Assembly (NCBI RefSeq): GCF_000337515.1 | Contig: NZ_AOIQ01000008.1 | Location: 39,948-103,947, forward strand | From: Halovivax asiaticus JCM 14624 | GTDB taxonomy: Archaea > Halobacteriota > Halobacteria > Halobacteriales > Natrialbaceae | Direction of reading: 5' to 3' | Length of the DNA stretch: 64,000 nt | Part shown: piece after piece, positions 16,582 to 23,858 of the stretch | How positions within the stretch are numbered: position 1 is the stretch's first letter | Layout of the letters: each line of letters opens with the position of its first letter | Translations under genes and position numbers: made by a program | The notes under the pieces: generated by a model | The model's database searches: none | The model's input: only the letters and a program-made list of their open reading frames with translations | Told to the model about the DNA's origin: nothing

Positions 16582-17179
16582 ACAGCGTCGAAGCTATTTC
16601 CTGATATCGGCTTTTTGAGAGCCTATTTAACACAATGTCTGATATTAGAAGGACGGTGACAAATGCCACTCCATTCCCGATATCACCTTGAAAGTAATTC
16701 CACGGAACGATTTCTCCCGGTAGAGCATTTACTGCTGCAAAGATCTGGACTGTAAACCCAATTGTGAGGCCTACTACCCCAATATTTGTTTTCACAGATC
16801 GTTCTGCATTTAGTCGAATAGATTGTTGGAGGTCCCTAGACCGCTCGACTACCTCGCTGGTTAGTGATCCGGGCGTATGCAGCGCTGGCATGGCCAATAA
16901 AAGACTCCCATATGCGCTTATAGCTAAACCGTAAGCAAATGTTGGGAATAAAAACATAATGTCGTAGAAAAGCAGTATAATTCCTATTTTCAGTATCCCA
17001 TTTATGTGCCCATGTTCTACATACTCCTGAGCTAGTATTGATTTAGCAGCTTTAACGTCTTCATCGTGGAGATCGTCATAATCAGATAGATTATTCGGTA
17101 GAAGTTTCAGAATTACATCACGGGTCACCCTTTCCTTCCAATCTAACTCTGGTACTTCGAGTTTCGACATACCAAACAT
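16568..17179 (-). CDS. Four-helix membrane protein in AT-rich island
   Basis: A 203-residue protein with an acidic cytoplasmic N-terminus (about 55 residues: LDWKERVTRDVILKLLPNNL) and about four membrane segments (IILLFYDIMFLFPTFAYGL, AISAYGSLLLAMPA, VGLTIGFTVQIFAAVNA, GVAFVTVLLISDIVL). No family recognised. It is convergent with the DUF6414-like gene and the two genes share the same low GC, so they probably arrived together. In other systems a cytoplasmic sensor with a small membrane effector forms a defence module; this is speculative here. Confidence 0.7.
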   Translation of the reverse strand: MFGMSKLEVPELDWKERVTRDVILKLLPNNLSDYDDLHDEDVKAAKSILAQEYVEHGHINGILKIGIILLFYDIMFLFPTFAYGLAISAYGSLLLAMPALHTPGSLTSEVVERSRDLQQSIRLNAERSVKTNIGVVGLTIGFTVQIFAAVNALPGEIVPWNYFQGDIGNGVAFVTVLLISDIVLNRLSKSRYQEIASTLFTKI

Positions 17180-17487
17180 ACCATTTACAGGAAATTAAGA
17201 CTATTCCTAAAATTACCATTTCTCATTCAATTGCCTGACCCCCAGGAGTCACGCGCTAAGGAAATCCGGTTCCAATTATGCACACGCAACCAAGTTCATC
17301 GTGTTCACGGAAGACGGCAGGACACGCTACTCCCGAGGAAGAATCATGGAACTCCACTAGTCACAGAGGCGTCTCAAAAGTAATCGACCAACGGACAACA
17401 ACAGAAAACTCAGCTCAACCGCTCGTGTTCACGACTGTCGATGGAACGATACTAGATGGCTCCCCGCCCCAGCCGTCCCCGCTCTCC
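17180..17487. other. Intergenic region in the AT-rich island
   Basis: About 300 nt without a convincing gene. GC climbs back toward the chromosomal average from about 17440. The promoter of the membrane protein gene (leftward) must lie in the AT-rich part just right of 17180. Confidence 0.35.
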
Positions 17488-17715
17488 TTACACCGGTTCC
17501 GATCCACCTCCAGACACACCGTTCATCTCGAACTCCAGCATCCCCAGCGCTGCCAAACAGTCGACACAGACGCGCTTCTCCGACTCTCGATATCCGCTGG
17601 CGGACGGACCGTCGGGAATCGCTCGCAGTTTGGCCCAGTGCGTCTCCTCCAAATCTGCACAACACCGTTCACACGGCTCGTCCGGCACCGGCTCGTCGTA
17701 CTCGTAGCGACCCAT
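17488..17715 (-). CDS. Small zinc-ribbon protein
   Basis: A 75-residue acidic protein with two Cys pairs: CERCCADLEETHW near residue 15 and VCVDCLAALGMLEFEM near residue 50. The CxxC...CxxC arrangement makes a four-Cys zinc site. Such small zinc-finger proteins are common and mostly unassigned in haloarchaea. The start at 17715 lies one nucleotide after the stop of a 46-codon reading frame (17717-17857), which suggests translational coupling. Confidence 0.65.
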   Translation of the reverse strand: MGRYEYDEPVPDEPCERCCADLEETHWAKLRAIPDGPSASGYRESEKRVCVDCLAALGMLEFEMNGVSGGGSEPV

Positions 17716-17716
17716 C

Positions 17717-17857
17717 TCAGTTCACCTTCAGATTTCCGAGGCTGAGAATCAGATCCCTACCGAGTTTCGAATCCCAGACGAATTCGGGGTAGTGCTTCGG
17801 CTGTCGATGCCACTGCTGTGCGAGACCTTTTTGTCTCGATGGTGGATTTCGTAGCAT
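17717..17857 (-). CDS. Possible 46-residue small protein upstream of the zinc-ribbon gene
   Basis: The frame from the ATG at 17857 encodes 46 residues (starting MLRNPPSRQKGLAQQWHRQP, ending ILSLGNLKVN). TGA at 17717-17719 is followed after 1 nt by the ATG of the zinc-ribbon gene. The tight spacing supports translation, but the peptide is basic and unlike typical haloarchaeal proteins, and no homologous family is known to me. It could equally be a decayed fragment. Confidence 0.3.
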   Translation of the reverse strand: MLRNPPSRQKGLAQQWHRQPKHYPEFVWDSKLGRDLILSLGNLKVN

Positions 17858-17880
17858 GGTGACTAAACCCGGATGGGTTT

Positions 17881-17965
17881 GGAAGCCACGTCTCGGGTGC
17901 TACTATCACCCGGGACATTTCTGAGACGCATGTCCCCTGCGCAGTCAATGGAGAGCGTGGCTTCC
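17881..17965. repeat. 85-nt structured inverted-repeat element
   Basis: Perfect 10-bp terminal inverted repeats GGAAGCCACG (17881-17890) and CGTGGCTTCC (17956-17965) enclose a hairpin whose stem pairs 17890-17899 with 17907-17916 with one mismatch (core CGGGTG/CACCCG). A second possible pairing is GGGAC with GTCCC (17912-17916 with 17932-17936). The layout fits either a folded RNA or the decayed end of a mobile element. The plus-strand translation (for example SETHVPCAVNGERGFRSARR) faintly recalls the 3' part of haloarchaeal IS200/IS605-type TnpB genes, but I cannot confirm it. Confidence 0.5.
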
Positions 17966-18211
17966 GTTCAGCCCGTCGAAGCGAACCACCATATAATTAT
18001 CGACAACTAGTAGGAAAGGATCTCTGTTTCACCGGTGGCCGATTCGTGGAGCGACGAGTCGCGGGAAACAACTCCACCGACGCCACCCAGCACACCACGG
18101 AACGCAACGGCCCCGGTTTAGTGCTAATACGAAATTTGAGATGAAAACACCCCTAATTCCATTTTAATACACATCCACAATCACAAAGAGGATGTAGATG
18201 AGAGATAATCT

Positions 18212-18454
18212 ATGCGCTGGAGAGATCCGAAAGACTTCGCGATAATTATGGGTAAAATCCTTGGAGCATTAGCTGGAGCGATGCTCCTGACCGGTCTTCT
18301 GACAGAGATTCTTCCGTATAATGATTACGCTCCCAAAACCCCAGAGAGGGTTGTAGCCGTTAGCGTGTTTTATGCTACTTGGCTGCTTTTGATGTTCAAG
18401 CTTCTATTTGGGCAGTTTATTCCGCTAAAGGCATTCAAAATGAGCGAGTCGTAG
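18212..18454 (+). CDS. Small two-helix membrane protein
   Basis: An 80-residue protein with two membrane segments (IMGKILGALAGAMLLTGLLT and VAVSVFYATWLLLMFKLLFG) and a short acidic link between. The gene is AT-rich, as is its upstream region (18130-18200), which holds a TATA-like TTTTAATA near 18161-18168. No family recognised. It closes the AT-rich island on the right. Confidence 0.65.
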   Translation: MRWRDPKDFAIIMGKILGALAGAMLLTGLLTEILPYNDYAPKTPERVVAVSVFYATWLLLMFKLLFGQFIPLKAFKMSES

Positions 18455-18497
18455 TATTTAGTTAGTTAACTCATCCCGTATTGAGGGTCAAGACGCT

Positions 18498-18653
18498 CTA
18501 CTCACCAGTAGATGGTAGTCCACTGTCTACCGCTTCAAGCGCTTCAGTTGCGATATCACCGAGTTCACCGGCTTCAATGTGAGAATATCGTTCACGACTC
18601 AACTCTTCACTCTTGTCGAGGTATCGTGCGGCGACGGCCCCGCATTTATTCAT
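18498..18653 (-). CDS. Possible 51-residue protein divergent from the DUF7557-like gene
   Basis: From the ATG at 18653 the minus strand encodes a 51-residue acidic peptide (MNKCGAVAARYLDKSEELSR, then ERYSHIEAGELGDIATEALE). Its composition is protein-like and it is separated from the divergent gene at 18676 by only 22 nt. The open frame extends rightward over that gene, but there it is plainly antisense. No family recognised; it may be real. Confidence 0.4.
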   Translation of the reverse strand: MNKCGAVAARYLDKSEELSRERYSHIEAGELGDIATEALEAVDSGLPSTGE

Positions 18654-18675
18654 CTGGTTGGTGTAGGGGCCTCGA

Positions 18676-18819
18676 ATGCCCACGACGATCGAACTCGACG
18701 ACGACCTCGCCGCGCGGATCGAGGGCCACTTAGAGGAGGACGAGACGATCGAGGAGTTCCTCACCGAACTGGTGGCGATCTACGAGCAGGAGGGGCGATT
18801 CCTCCAGGAGGGAGCGTGA
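18676..18819 (+). CDS. DUF7557-like small antitoxin-type protein, copy 1
   Basis: A 47-residue protein read from the ATG at 18676: MPTTIELDDDLAARIEGHLE, then EDETIEEFLTELVAIYEQEG and RFLQEGA. The N-terminal beta strand plus two helices resembles ribbon-helix-helix antitoxins (VapB/RelB-like). Its stop overlaps the GTG start of the PEBP gene by 4 nt (GTGA), so the two are coupled. A paralog with the same layout lies at 20333-20482. No toxin-like PIN or RelE gene is adjacent, which argues against a classical toxin-antitoxin pair. Confidence 0.75.
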   Translation: MPTTIELDDDLAARIEGHLEEDETIEEFLTELVAIYEQEGRFLQEGA

Positions 18820-19313
18820 GCGACGCGTACAATCACGCGCTGTCGGTCGCCGACCAGCGGGGCGAGCTACGGGTGTCGAGTCCCGCCTTCGACGACGGGG
18901 ACCCGATTCCGGACACCCACGCCTACGAGGGCGGGAACGTCAACCCGCCGCTCGAGATTTCCGGCGTCCCCGACGACGCCACGTCGCTCGCCCTCGTCGT
19001 CGACGATCCCGACGCCGTCGACCCCGCCGGCAAGATCTGGGTCCACTGGCTGGTCTGGAACGTCGATCCCGAGCGGGACGACATCCCGCGAGCGTGGGAG
19101 CCGACCGACGCCGTCGAGGGCGAGAACGACTTCGGCGAGGTCGGCTACGGCGGCCCGAAGCCACCGGACGGCGAACACACCTACCGGTTCAAACTGTACG
19201 CACTCGACACCACCCTCGACCTGTCCGAAGGCGCGCTGGCCGAGACACTCGGGAACGCGATCGAGGACCACGTCGTCGCGCAGACCCAGGTGACGGGGAC
19301 CTACGCGCCGTGA
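18816..19313 (+). CDS. YbhB/YbcL (PEBP, Raf kinase inhibitor-like) protein
   Basis: A 165-residue cytoplasmic protein of the phosphatidylethanolamine-binding protein family. Motifs: IPDTHAYEGGNVNPPLEISG, the ligand-site DDPDAVDPAGKIWVHWLVWN, and YGGPKPPDGEHTYRFKLYAL. These are the family's conserved pocket residues, with Asp, His and the GxHxY-like stretch. The ligand in archaea is unknown. I chose the GTG start at 18816 because it overlaps the preceding stop by GTGA and fits the expected N-terminus (SPAFDDGDPIP follows at about residue 21). The longer frame is antisense to nothing but is not conserved. Confidence 0.9.
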   Translation: MSDAYNHALSVADQRGELRVSSPAFDDGDPIPDTHAYEGGNVNPPLEISGVPDDATSLALVVDDPDAVDPAGKIWVHWLVWNVDPERDDIPRAWEPTDAVEGENDFGEVGYGGPKPPDGEHTYRFKLYALDTTLDLSEGALAETLGNAIEDHVVAQTQVTGTYAP

Positions 19314-19417
19314 ATCACGACATCCAAAAGTCACGCACGGTGGGGCACGCAGACGGCGGGCGACGTCGCCGGTGGCGGCTTTAGGACGGTGGCCGACGTA
19401 GTCGCCGACGATCCCCC

Positions 19418-20188
19418 ATGGCGTCGTTCTTCATCGTCTACGGCAGCGAAACGGGACAGACCGCGAAGGTCGCGCGATTCGTCGAGCGCGTCCTCGCCGA
19501 ACGGGGCCACAGCGTCACCAGAACCGACGTCCGGGACGCGACGACCCTACCGGAGATCGACTACGACGGAATCGTCGTCGCCTCGCCAGTCGTCAACCGC
19601 GCGCACGTCCCGGAAATCGTTGACTTCGTCGGCGAACACGCGACGACGCTCCGCGAGAAGCCGACCGCGTTCGTCCAGCTCTCGTTCGCCTCGATCCTCC
19701 CCTCGGAGTGGGCCCAGAGCGGGGCGATCGAGTGGGTGGACGCCCTCGCCCAGGGGACGGACTGGGTCCCCGACCGAATCGGGCTGTTCCCCGGTGCCGT
19801 GACCTACACCGAGTACGACTGGCCGACCCGCGCGGCCTTCAGGCTCGTCTCGGCCGTGACGACCGGCGACACGGACACCTCGCGGGATTACGAGTATACC
19901 GACTGGGACGAGGTCGAATCCTTCGCGGCCGACTTCGCCGCGTTCGTCGAATCCGGCGCAGACGCCCAGGCAACCGAGAGCGACGCAGCCGTCGTCGAGA
20001 CGGCGGCGGGCGGCGGGTCGCGAACCGTCACAATCGGCACGCCAACCCGTGACGGTACCCCCGTCGAACCCGTGGTCGGCGAGGCGGCGGCCGGACGGGC
20101 TCGCCTGATCGCGACGATCGCCGGAGTGATCGGGCTCGCGGGGATCGGCTACTGGCTCGCCCGGCGTCGTCGACGGCCCGAGTCGTAA
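19418..20188 (+). CDS. Flavodoxin-domain protein with C-terminal membrane anchor
   Basis: A 256-residue protein. Residues 1-170 form a flavodoxin fold with the FMN phosphate loop YGSETGQTAKVARFVERVLA, VVASPVVNRAHVPEIVDFV, and PGAVTYTEYDWPTRAAFRLV, which resembles the HemG-type (menaquinone-dependent protoporphyrinogen oxidase) flavodoxins. After an acidic Ala-rich linker comes a C-terminal membrane segment (LIATIAGVIGLAGIGYWLA) with an Arg-rich tail. It probably acts in heme or electron transfer chemistry at the cytoplasmic face of the membrane; the HemG activity is not proven. Confidence 0.8.
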   Translation: MASFFIVYGSETGQTAKVARFVERVLAERGHSVTRTDVRDATTLPEIDYDGIVVASPVVNRAHVPEIVDFVGEHATTLREKPTAFVQLSFASILPSEWAQSGAIEWVDALAQGTDWVPDRIGLFPGAVTYTEYDWPTRAAFRLVSAVTTGDTDTSRDYEYTDWDEVESFAADFAAFVESGADAQATESDAAVVETAAGGGSRTVTIGTPTRDGTPVEPVVGEAAAGRARLIATIAGVIGLAGIGYWLARRRRRPES

Positions 20189-20332
20189 TCGAGTGCCGTC
20201 GTTTCGTGGCGGGTCTCGACACGGGCCGAAACGGCCGCACGACGAGCGGTCCGAAATCCTCCCAGCCCTCGCATCGGCGGCAGGGTATTTTATCGGTCGG
20301 CCGCATGACTCCCTCCACCGGAGCGCCCACCC

Positions 20333-20482
20333 ATGCCCCACACGATAGAGATCAGCGACGACCTCAGAGAACGACTCGACGAGCACACCGAGACGGACGA
20401 GACCTACGAGGAGTTCATCGCCGAGCTGGTGTCGATATACGAGACGGAGGGAACCTTTCTTCAGGAGGGATACTCGGAGTGA
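20333..20482 (+). CDS. DUF7557-like small antitoxin-type protein, copy 2
   Basis: A 49-residue protein read from the ATG at 20333: MPHTIEISDDLRERLDEHTE, then TDETYEEFIAELVSIYETEG and TFLQEGYSE. It aligns along its full length with the copy at 18676-18819 (about half of the residues identical). It is followed by the convergent CBS gene rather than by a toxin. Two such copies flank the PEBP/flavodoxin genes, so one may derive from a local duplication. Confidence 0.75.
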   Translation: MPHTIEISDDLRERLDEHTETDETYEEFIAELVSIYETEGTFLQEGYSE

Positions 20483-20500
20483 CGGTGTTCTCGGCGTGCC

Positions 20501-21715
20501 TCACTCCTCTAGTAACCAGCCGAATCGCTTCTCCCAGAACGCCTCGTCCGGCGGCTTCTTCGATCGGCCGCGGGTCTTCCGATCGCGGATCTGCCGCTCG
20601 AGGACGTCGCGCACTTCTTTCAGCGCCTGCGTCGCCCCGTAGCCCTCACCGGAGGCGATGTAGAGTCCGCGGTCAGTGTGCAGCCTGATCCGTGCGAGCA
20701 AAAGCGGGACGCCCCGACGCTTCTCGTCGTGTTCGTGCAGGTGGACCTTCGCGTCCAAGATCGACATGCCGTGATCCCGGTCGTCGAACCCGTCGACCAT
20801 CTGGACGATGTCCTCGTAGGTTGTGTCGTCGATCAGATCCGTCCCGTAGACCTGGACCGCCCGATTGCCCTCGGCTTCCCACGTCAACGAGTCGAGCACG
20901 TCCGTCGTCGTGACGATGCCGTGGGGCGACCCGTCGGTCGTGACGACGAGCGACGAGCCGCCGACGTCGAACATCTCGTCGACGGCGACCTCGAGCGTCT
21001 CGTCGGGGTGAATCGTCCGGACCGGCGACGCCATCACGTCTCGGACGGGCAAATCGAGCATCCGATCGCTCTCTCCCTCACGGGCGCCGAATCCGCCGTG
21101 GGTCCGACCGGTGCTGTCCGCGAGTTCGCCGCCGAACGGGTCGACGCCACCCGCGTCGCCACCCTGGCTCTGCACCTCGGCCCTGACCGTCAGGTCGGTC
21201 ACGTCGTAGAGGCTCAACACGCCGACAGCGGCGTCGTCCTCGACCACCGGAAGGTGTGTGATGTGCTCCTCGCGAAACAGGGAGAGCGCGTCGCCCAGCG
21301 TCGAGTCCGGGTCGAGCGTCACGAGGTCCGCCGAATACGCCTCCGCGACCGTCGCCGCGTCGAGAAACGGCTGGACCGCCCGCAGGATGTCGTCGGCGGT
21401 GACGACACCGGCCAGGTGCTGCCCGTCGAACACGGGGAGCAACTGCGAGTCGCTGTCGATCATCAACTGCGCCACGTGGCGGACGTCCTCGTCCGGTGTG
21501 AGTCGCGGGACGTGCCAGACGAGCGATCCGATCGTCTGTCCGGGCTGGACGTGCGAGCGAGCGAGTTGGCGTCTGGTGACGACGCCGTCGAACTCGTCGC
21601 CGTGCACGACGACCCCGGTGACCTCGGAGTCCGCGAACGCCCCGGCGAGCTTCGAGACGGGTGTCTTGGGGTCGAACTCGACGTACTCGGTCGAAACGAT
21701 AGCTTCGATGTCCAT
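20501..21715 (-). CDS. Four-CBS-domain protein with HPF/S30AE-like C-terminal domain
   Basis: A 404-residue cytoplasmic protein. Four CBS motifs are visible in two pairs (for example TGVVVHGDEFDGVVTRRQLA, LLPVFDGQHLAGVVTADDIL, THLPVVEDDAAVGVLSLYDV, SSLVVTTDGSPHGIVTTTDV), which typically bind AMP, ATP or similar nucleotides. After residue 310 comes a beta-alpha domain (KVHLHEHDEKRRGVPLLLAR, then RLHTDRGLYIASGEGYGATQ and ALKEVRDVLERQIRDR) of ribosome hibernation factor (HPF/YfiA, S30AE) type. This arrangement is known in haloarchaea. It suggests energy-sensing control of ribosome hibernation. Confidence 0.85.
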   Translation of the reverse strand: MDIEAIVSTEYVEFDPKTPVSKLAGAFADSEVTGVVVHGDEFDGVVTRRQLARSHVQPGQTIGSLVWHVPRLTPDEDVRHVAQLMIDSDSQLLPVFDGQHLAGVVTADDILRAVQPFLDAATVAEAYSADLVTLDPDSTLGDALSLFREEHITHLPVVEDDAAVGVLSLYDVTDLTVRAEVQSQGGDAGGVDPFGGELADSTGRTHGGFGAREGESDRMLDLPVRDVMASPVRTIHPDETLEVAVDEMFDVGGSSLVVTTDGSPHGIVTTTDVLDSLTWEAEGNRAVQVYGTDLIDDTTYEDIVQMVDGFDDRDHGMSILDAKVHLHEHDEKRRGVPLLLARIRLHTDRGLYIASGEGYGATQALKEVRDVLERQIRDRKTRGRSKKPPDEAFWEKRFGWLLEE

Positions 21716-22127
21716 GGATCTGTAAGCGGGTCGTTCGGAAGACGGTACACCGCTCGATCGCTCCCGGCAGCAATGGCACTGCCAGTCGCTCTCGACGACC
21801 GGACCGTGCGCGCAATCGAATCGATCTCACGTGAGCCGGCCTCGATCACGATCGACGGTCCGATACCCGTCGTAAGCGGGTTCTTTCGTCCGCCGTCGGA
21901 CTGATCGAACGATGTCGAGGAGCATATAACACGACCCCGTTCGTCCCGCTCTGGTAGTGCCACCCGAATTCGATCGCCGATTTTCCTCCGTGACACGTTC
22001 GGCGGTTTCTCCCCGTTACGAGCGGAACGGAGACAACAGAAATCGGTGCCCAACTCGGTCGCGAGACGTTCGTTCGGCCCAACACGTACCACTAGCAGTG
22101 ATGAGGGTGGTCGTGGGCGGTTTGCGT
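21716..22127. other. Divergent intergenic region, no gene seen
   Basis: About 410 nt between the divergent CBS and DUF2267 genes. No motif-bearing frame, RNA or repeat is evident, so promoters for both genes must lie here. The sequence right of 22090 (AGCAGTGATGAGGG) has a purine tract before the DUF2267 start. Confidence 0.35.
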
Positions 22128-22589
22128 ATGAACTTCAACGAGTTCACGGGCGAGGTACAGCACCGACTCGAACTCCCGGGAACCGGAGAAACCGTGCGAG
22201 CGATCCGGGCGACGCTGTACCCGCTCGGTCAGCGTATTCCCGCCGAGAACGCAGCCGATCTCGCCGCGTCGCTCCCGATGGAGATCAAGTGGTACCTGAC
22301 CGGTGCCGTCGACGAACACGGGCAGCGATTCGACTGGGCGGAGTTTCTGGACCGGGCCAGCGAGATCGAGGGGCGTGACAAGGCCACCGTCGCCTATCAC
22401 ACCAGAGTGATTATCGATCTGGTCCGCGAGCAGGTGCCCGGCTCGGACTTCGAACAGCTTCGAAACCAGCTTCCGGAGAGCGAGGACACGCAAAACTGGC
22501 GAAAGCTGTTCGAGGTCGTCGACGCCGGCGGGTGGAGCGACGCTCACGAGGCCCAGACAGGCGGCGGGCCCCAGCCGGAGCGGCAGTGA
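22128..22589 (+). CDS. DUF2267 family protein
   Basis: A 153-residue soluble protein with the DUF2267 signature: MNFNEFTGEVQHRLELPGTG, then ETVRAIRATLYPLGQRIPAE followed by NAADLAASLPMEIKWYLTG. The family is widespread in bacteria and archaea and is all helical, with unknown function; it is often stress-associated. Another part, FLDRASEIEGRDKATVAYHT, resembles the second repeat. I start at the ATG at 22128, which matches the conserved N-terminus. Confidence 0.88.
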   Translation: MNFNEFTGEVQHRLELPGTGETVRAIRATLYPLGQRIPAENAADLAASLPMEIKWYLTGAVDEHGQRFDWAEFLDRASEIEGRDKATVAYHTRVIIDLVREQVPGSDFEQLRNQLPESEDTQNWRKLFEVVDAGGWSDAHEAQTGGGPQPERQ

Positions 22590-22876
22590 GCGAACGTGCA
22601 ATGGTGGGTTTTCGACGTAGTTTCCCTGGGACCCGCGAATGACCGGAGACGCCGTCGACGCACGATCGGTTCGCCGCCGACAAGGACTCACGACTGTCGA
22701 GGGCCAACTCGACGTGAACGCGACGGGCCGAACGTTCTCCCGAAGGTGCGAGCGGGCTCGCGGCGGGCAGCACAATCGAGGGCTTCACGTATCCGTTAGT
22801 GAGTCGATCCGACGAATACGCGATCAGGCGATTATGCGACAGTACTCAACTAGCTGGACGAAGTAGGAGGGAAAAG

Positions 22877-23599
22877 ATGACCGAAGTACTGGTCCAGGCG
22901 GTTTCGTACACGATGCTGGCGGTCGTCGCCGCACTCGTCGGTGGCGTGATCGCAATCTACCGGTCGCCGTCGGCGCAGATGGAGAGCAACGTCCAGCACT
23001 TCGCTGCCGGCGTCGTGTTCGCCGCCGTCGCCGCCGAGCTCCTGCCAGATGTCCACACTCGCGCCCCGAGCGTGGTGGTCGTGGGGTTCGCGATCGGCGT
23101 CGTGACCATGCTCGGCGTCCACCGGCTCGGAACGTACGTCGAGAAGCGAGGCATCGGCGGGAAGATCGCGGGCGCGGCCAGCCTGCTCGTCACCGTCGCT
23201 ATCGACATGGTGATCGACGGCGTGCTCATCGGGGTGGCGTTCCTGACGGAACCGGCCACCGGCGTCCTCATCGCGGTCGCGCTCGCCATCGAGGTCCTGT
23301 TCCTCGGCGTCACCGGCGTCATCGCGTTGCCCGAGGAGATGGGGACGTTCAGGAAACTCGCCGTACCGGGAAGTTTCGGATTGTTGTTGCTCCTCGGCGT
23401 ACTCGTCGGTGTGTTCGCACTCAGCGGCGTGTCGGGAACGCCGATTGCGCTCGTGCTCGCGTTCGGGTCCGCCGCGCTCCTCTATCTGGTGACGGAGGAA
23501 CTCCTCGTGAAGGCCCAGAAGGTGCCGGAAACGCCGACATCGACGACGCTGTTTTTCGTCGGGTTTCTCCTCATCTTCCTCCTCGATATGGCACACTGA
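22877..23599 (+). CDS. ZIP family metal transporter
   Basis: A 240-residue membrane protein with about eight segments. Characteristic ZIP residues: FAAGVVFAAVAAELLPD (segment 2), and the metal-site helix IDMVIDGVLIGVAF in segment 4, where D, D and G positions replace the usual H-rich NH..E motif (canonical HNFxDGxAIG/ HExPEG). It likely moves divalent cations. The start at 22877 follows a purine-rich AGGAGGGAAAAG stretch, a good ribosome binding site. The lack of the usual His ligands suggests changed specificity or loss of transport. Confidence 0.8.
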   Translation: MTEVLVQAVSYTMLAVVAALVGGVIAIYRSPSAQMESNVQHFAAGVVFAAVAAELLPDVHTRAPSVVVVGFAIGVVTMLGVHRLGTYVEKRGIGGKIAGAASLLVTVAIDMVIDGVLIGVAFLTEPATGVLIAVALAIEVLFLGVTGVIALPEEMGTFRKLAVPGSFGLLLLLGVLVGVFALSGVSGTPIALVLAFGSAALLYLVTEELLVKAQKVPETPTSTTLFFVGFLLIFLLDMAH

Positions 23600-23858
23600 G
23601 AACGGCTGGAACGGACTCCTCAACGAGACGGACCGCGACAGTAGTTCGTTGCCATCGACGGCCACGCGGTTCGCCGCCCCCAACGATCCGTTTCGTATGC
23701 GCGGCCAGACGGAGACGCGCTTCCATCGTCGGCTCCGTTGGATTCCCTGTTGCCCGCCAGGTTCCGCCGGTGAACTGCCTCACGTATCTGGAGAGACGCC
23801 AGGGTGAGACGGTGCCGAGACCCAAAGGGTAAACAGGCCCCGGTCCGCCACTCGATCC

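Noticed and set aside
18676-18819. Classical toxin-antitoxin pair
   Set aside because: The small protein resembles an antitoxin, but its coupled neighbour is a PEBP-family protein, and no PIN, RelE or HEPN toxin is nearby.
20678-21904. Plus-strand open frame of 408 residues opposite the CBS protein
   Set aside because: The CBS repeats on the minus strand are unmistakable, and this frame contains only a mirrored hydrophobic/charged pattern.
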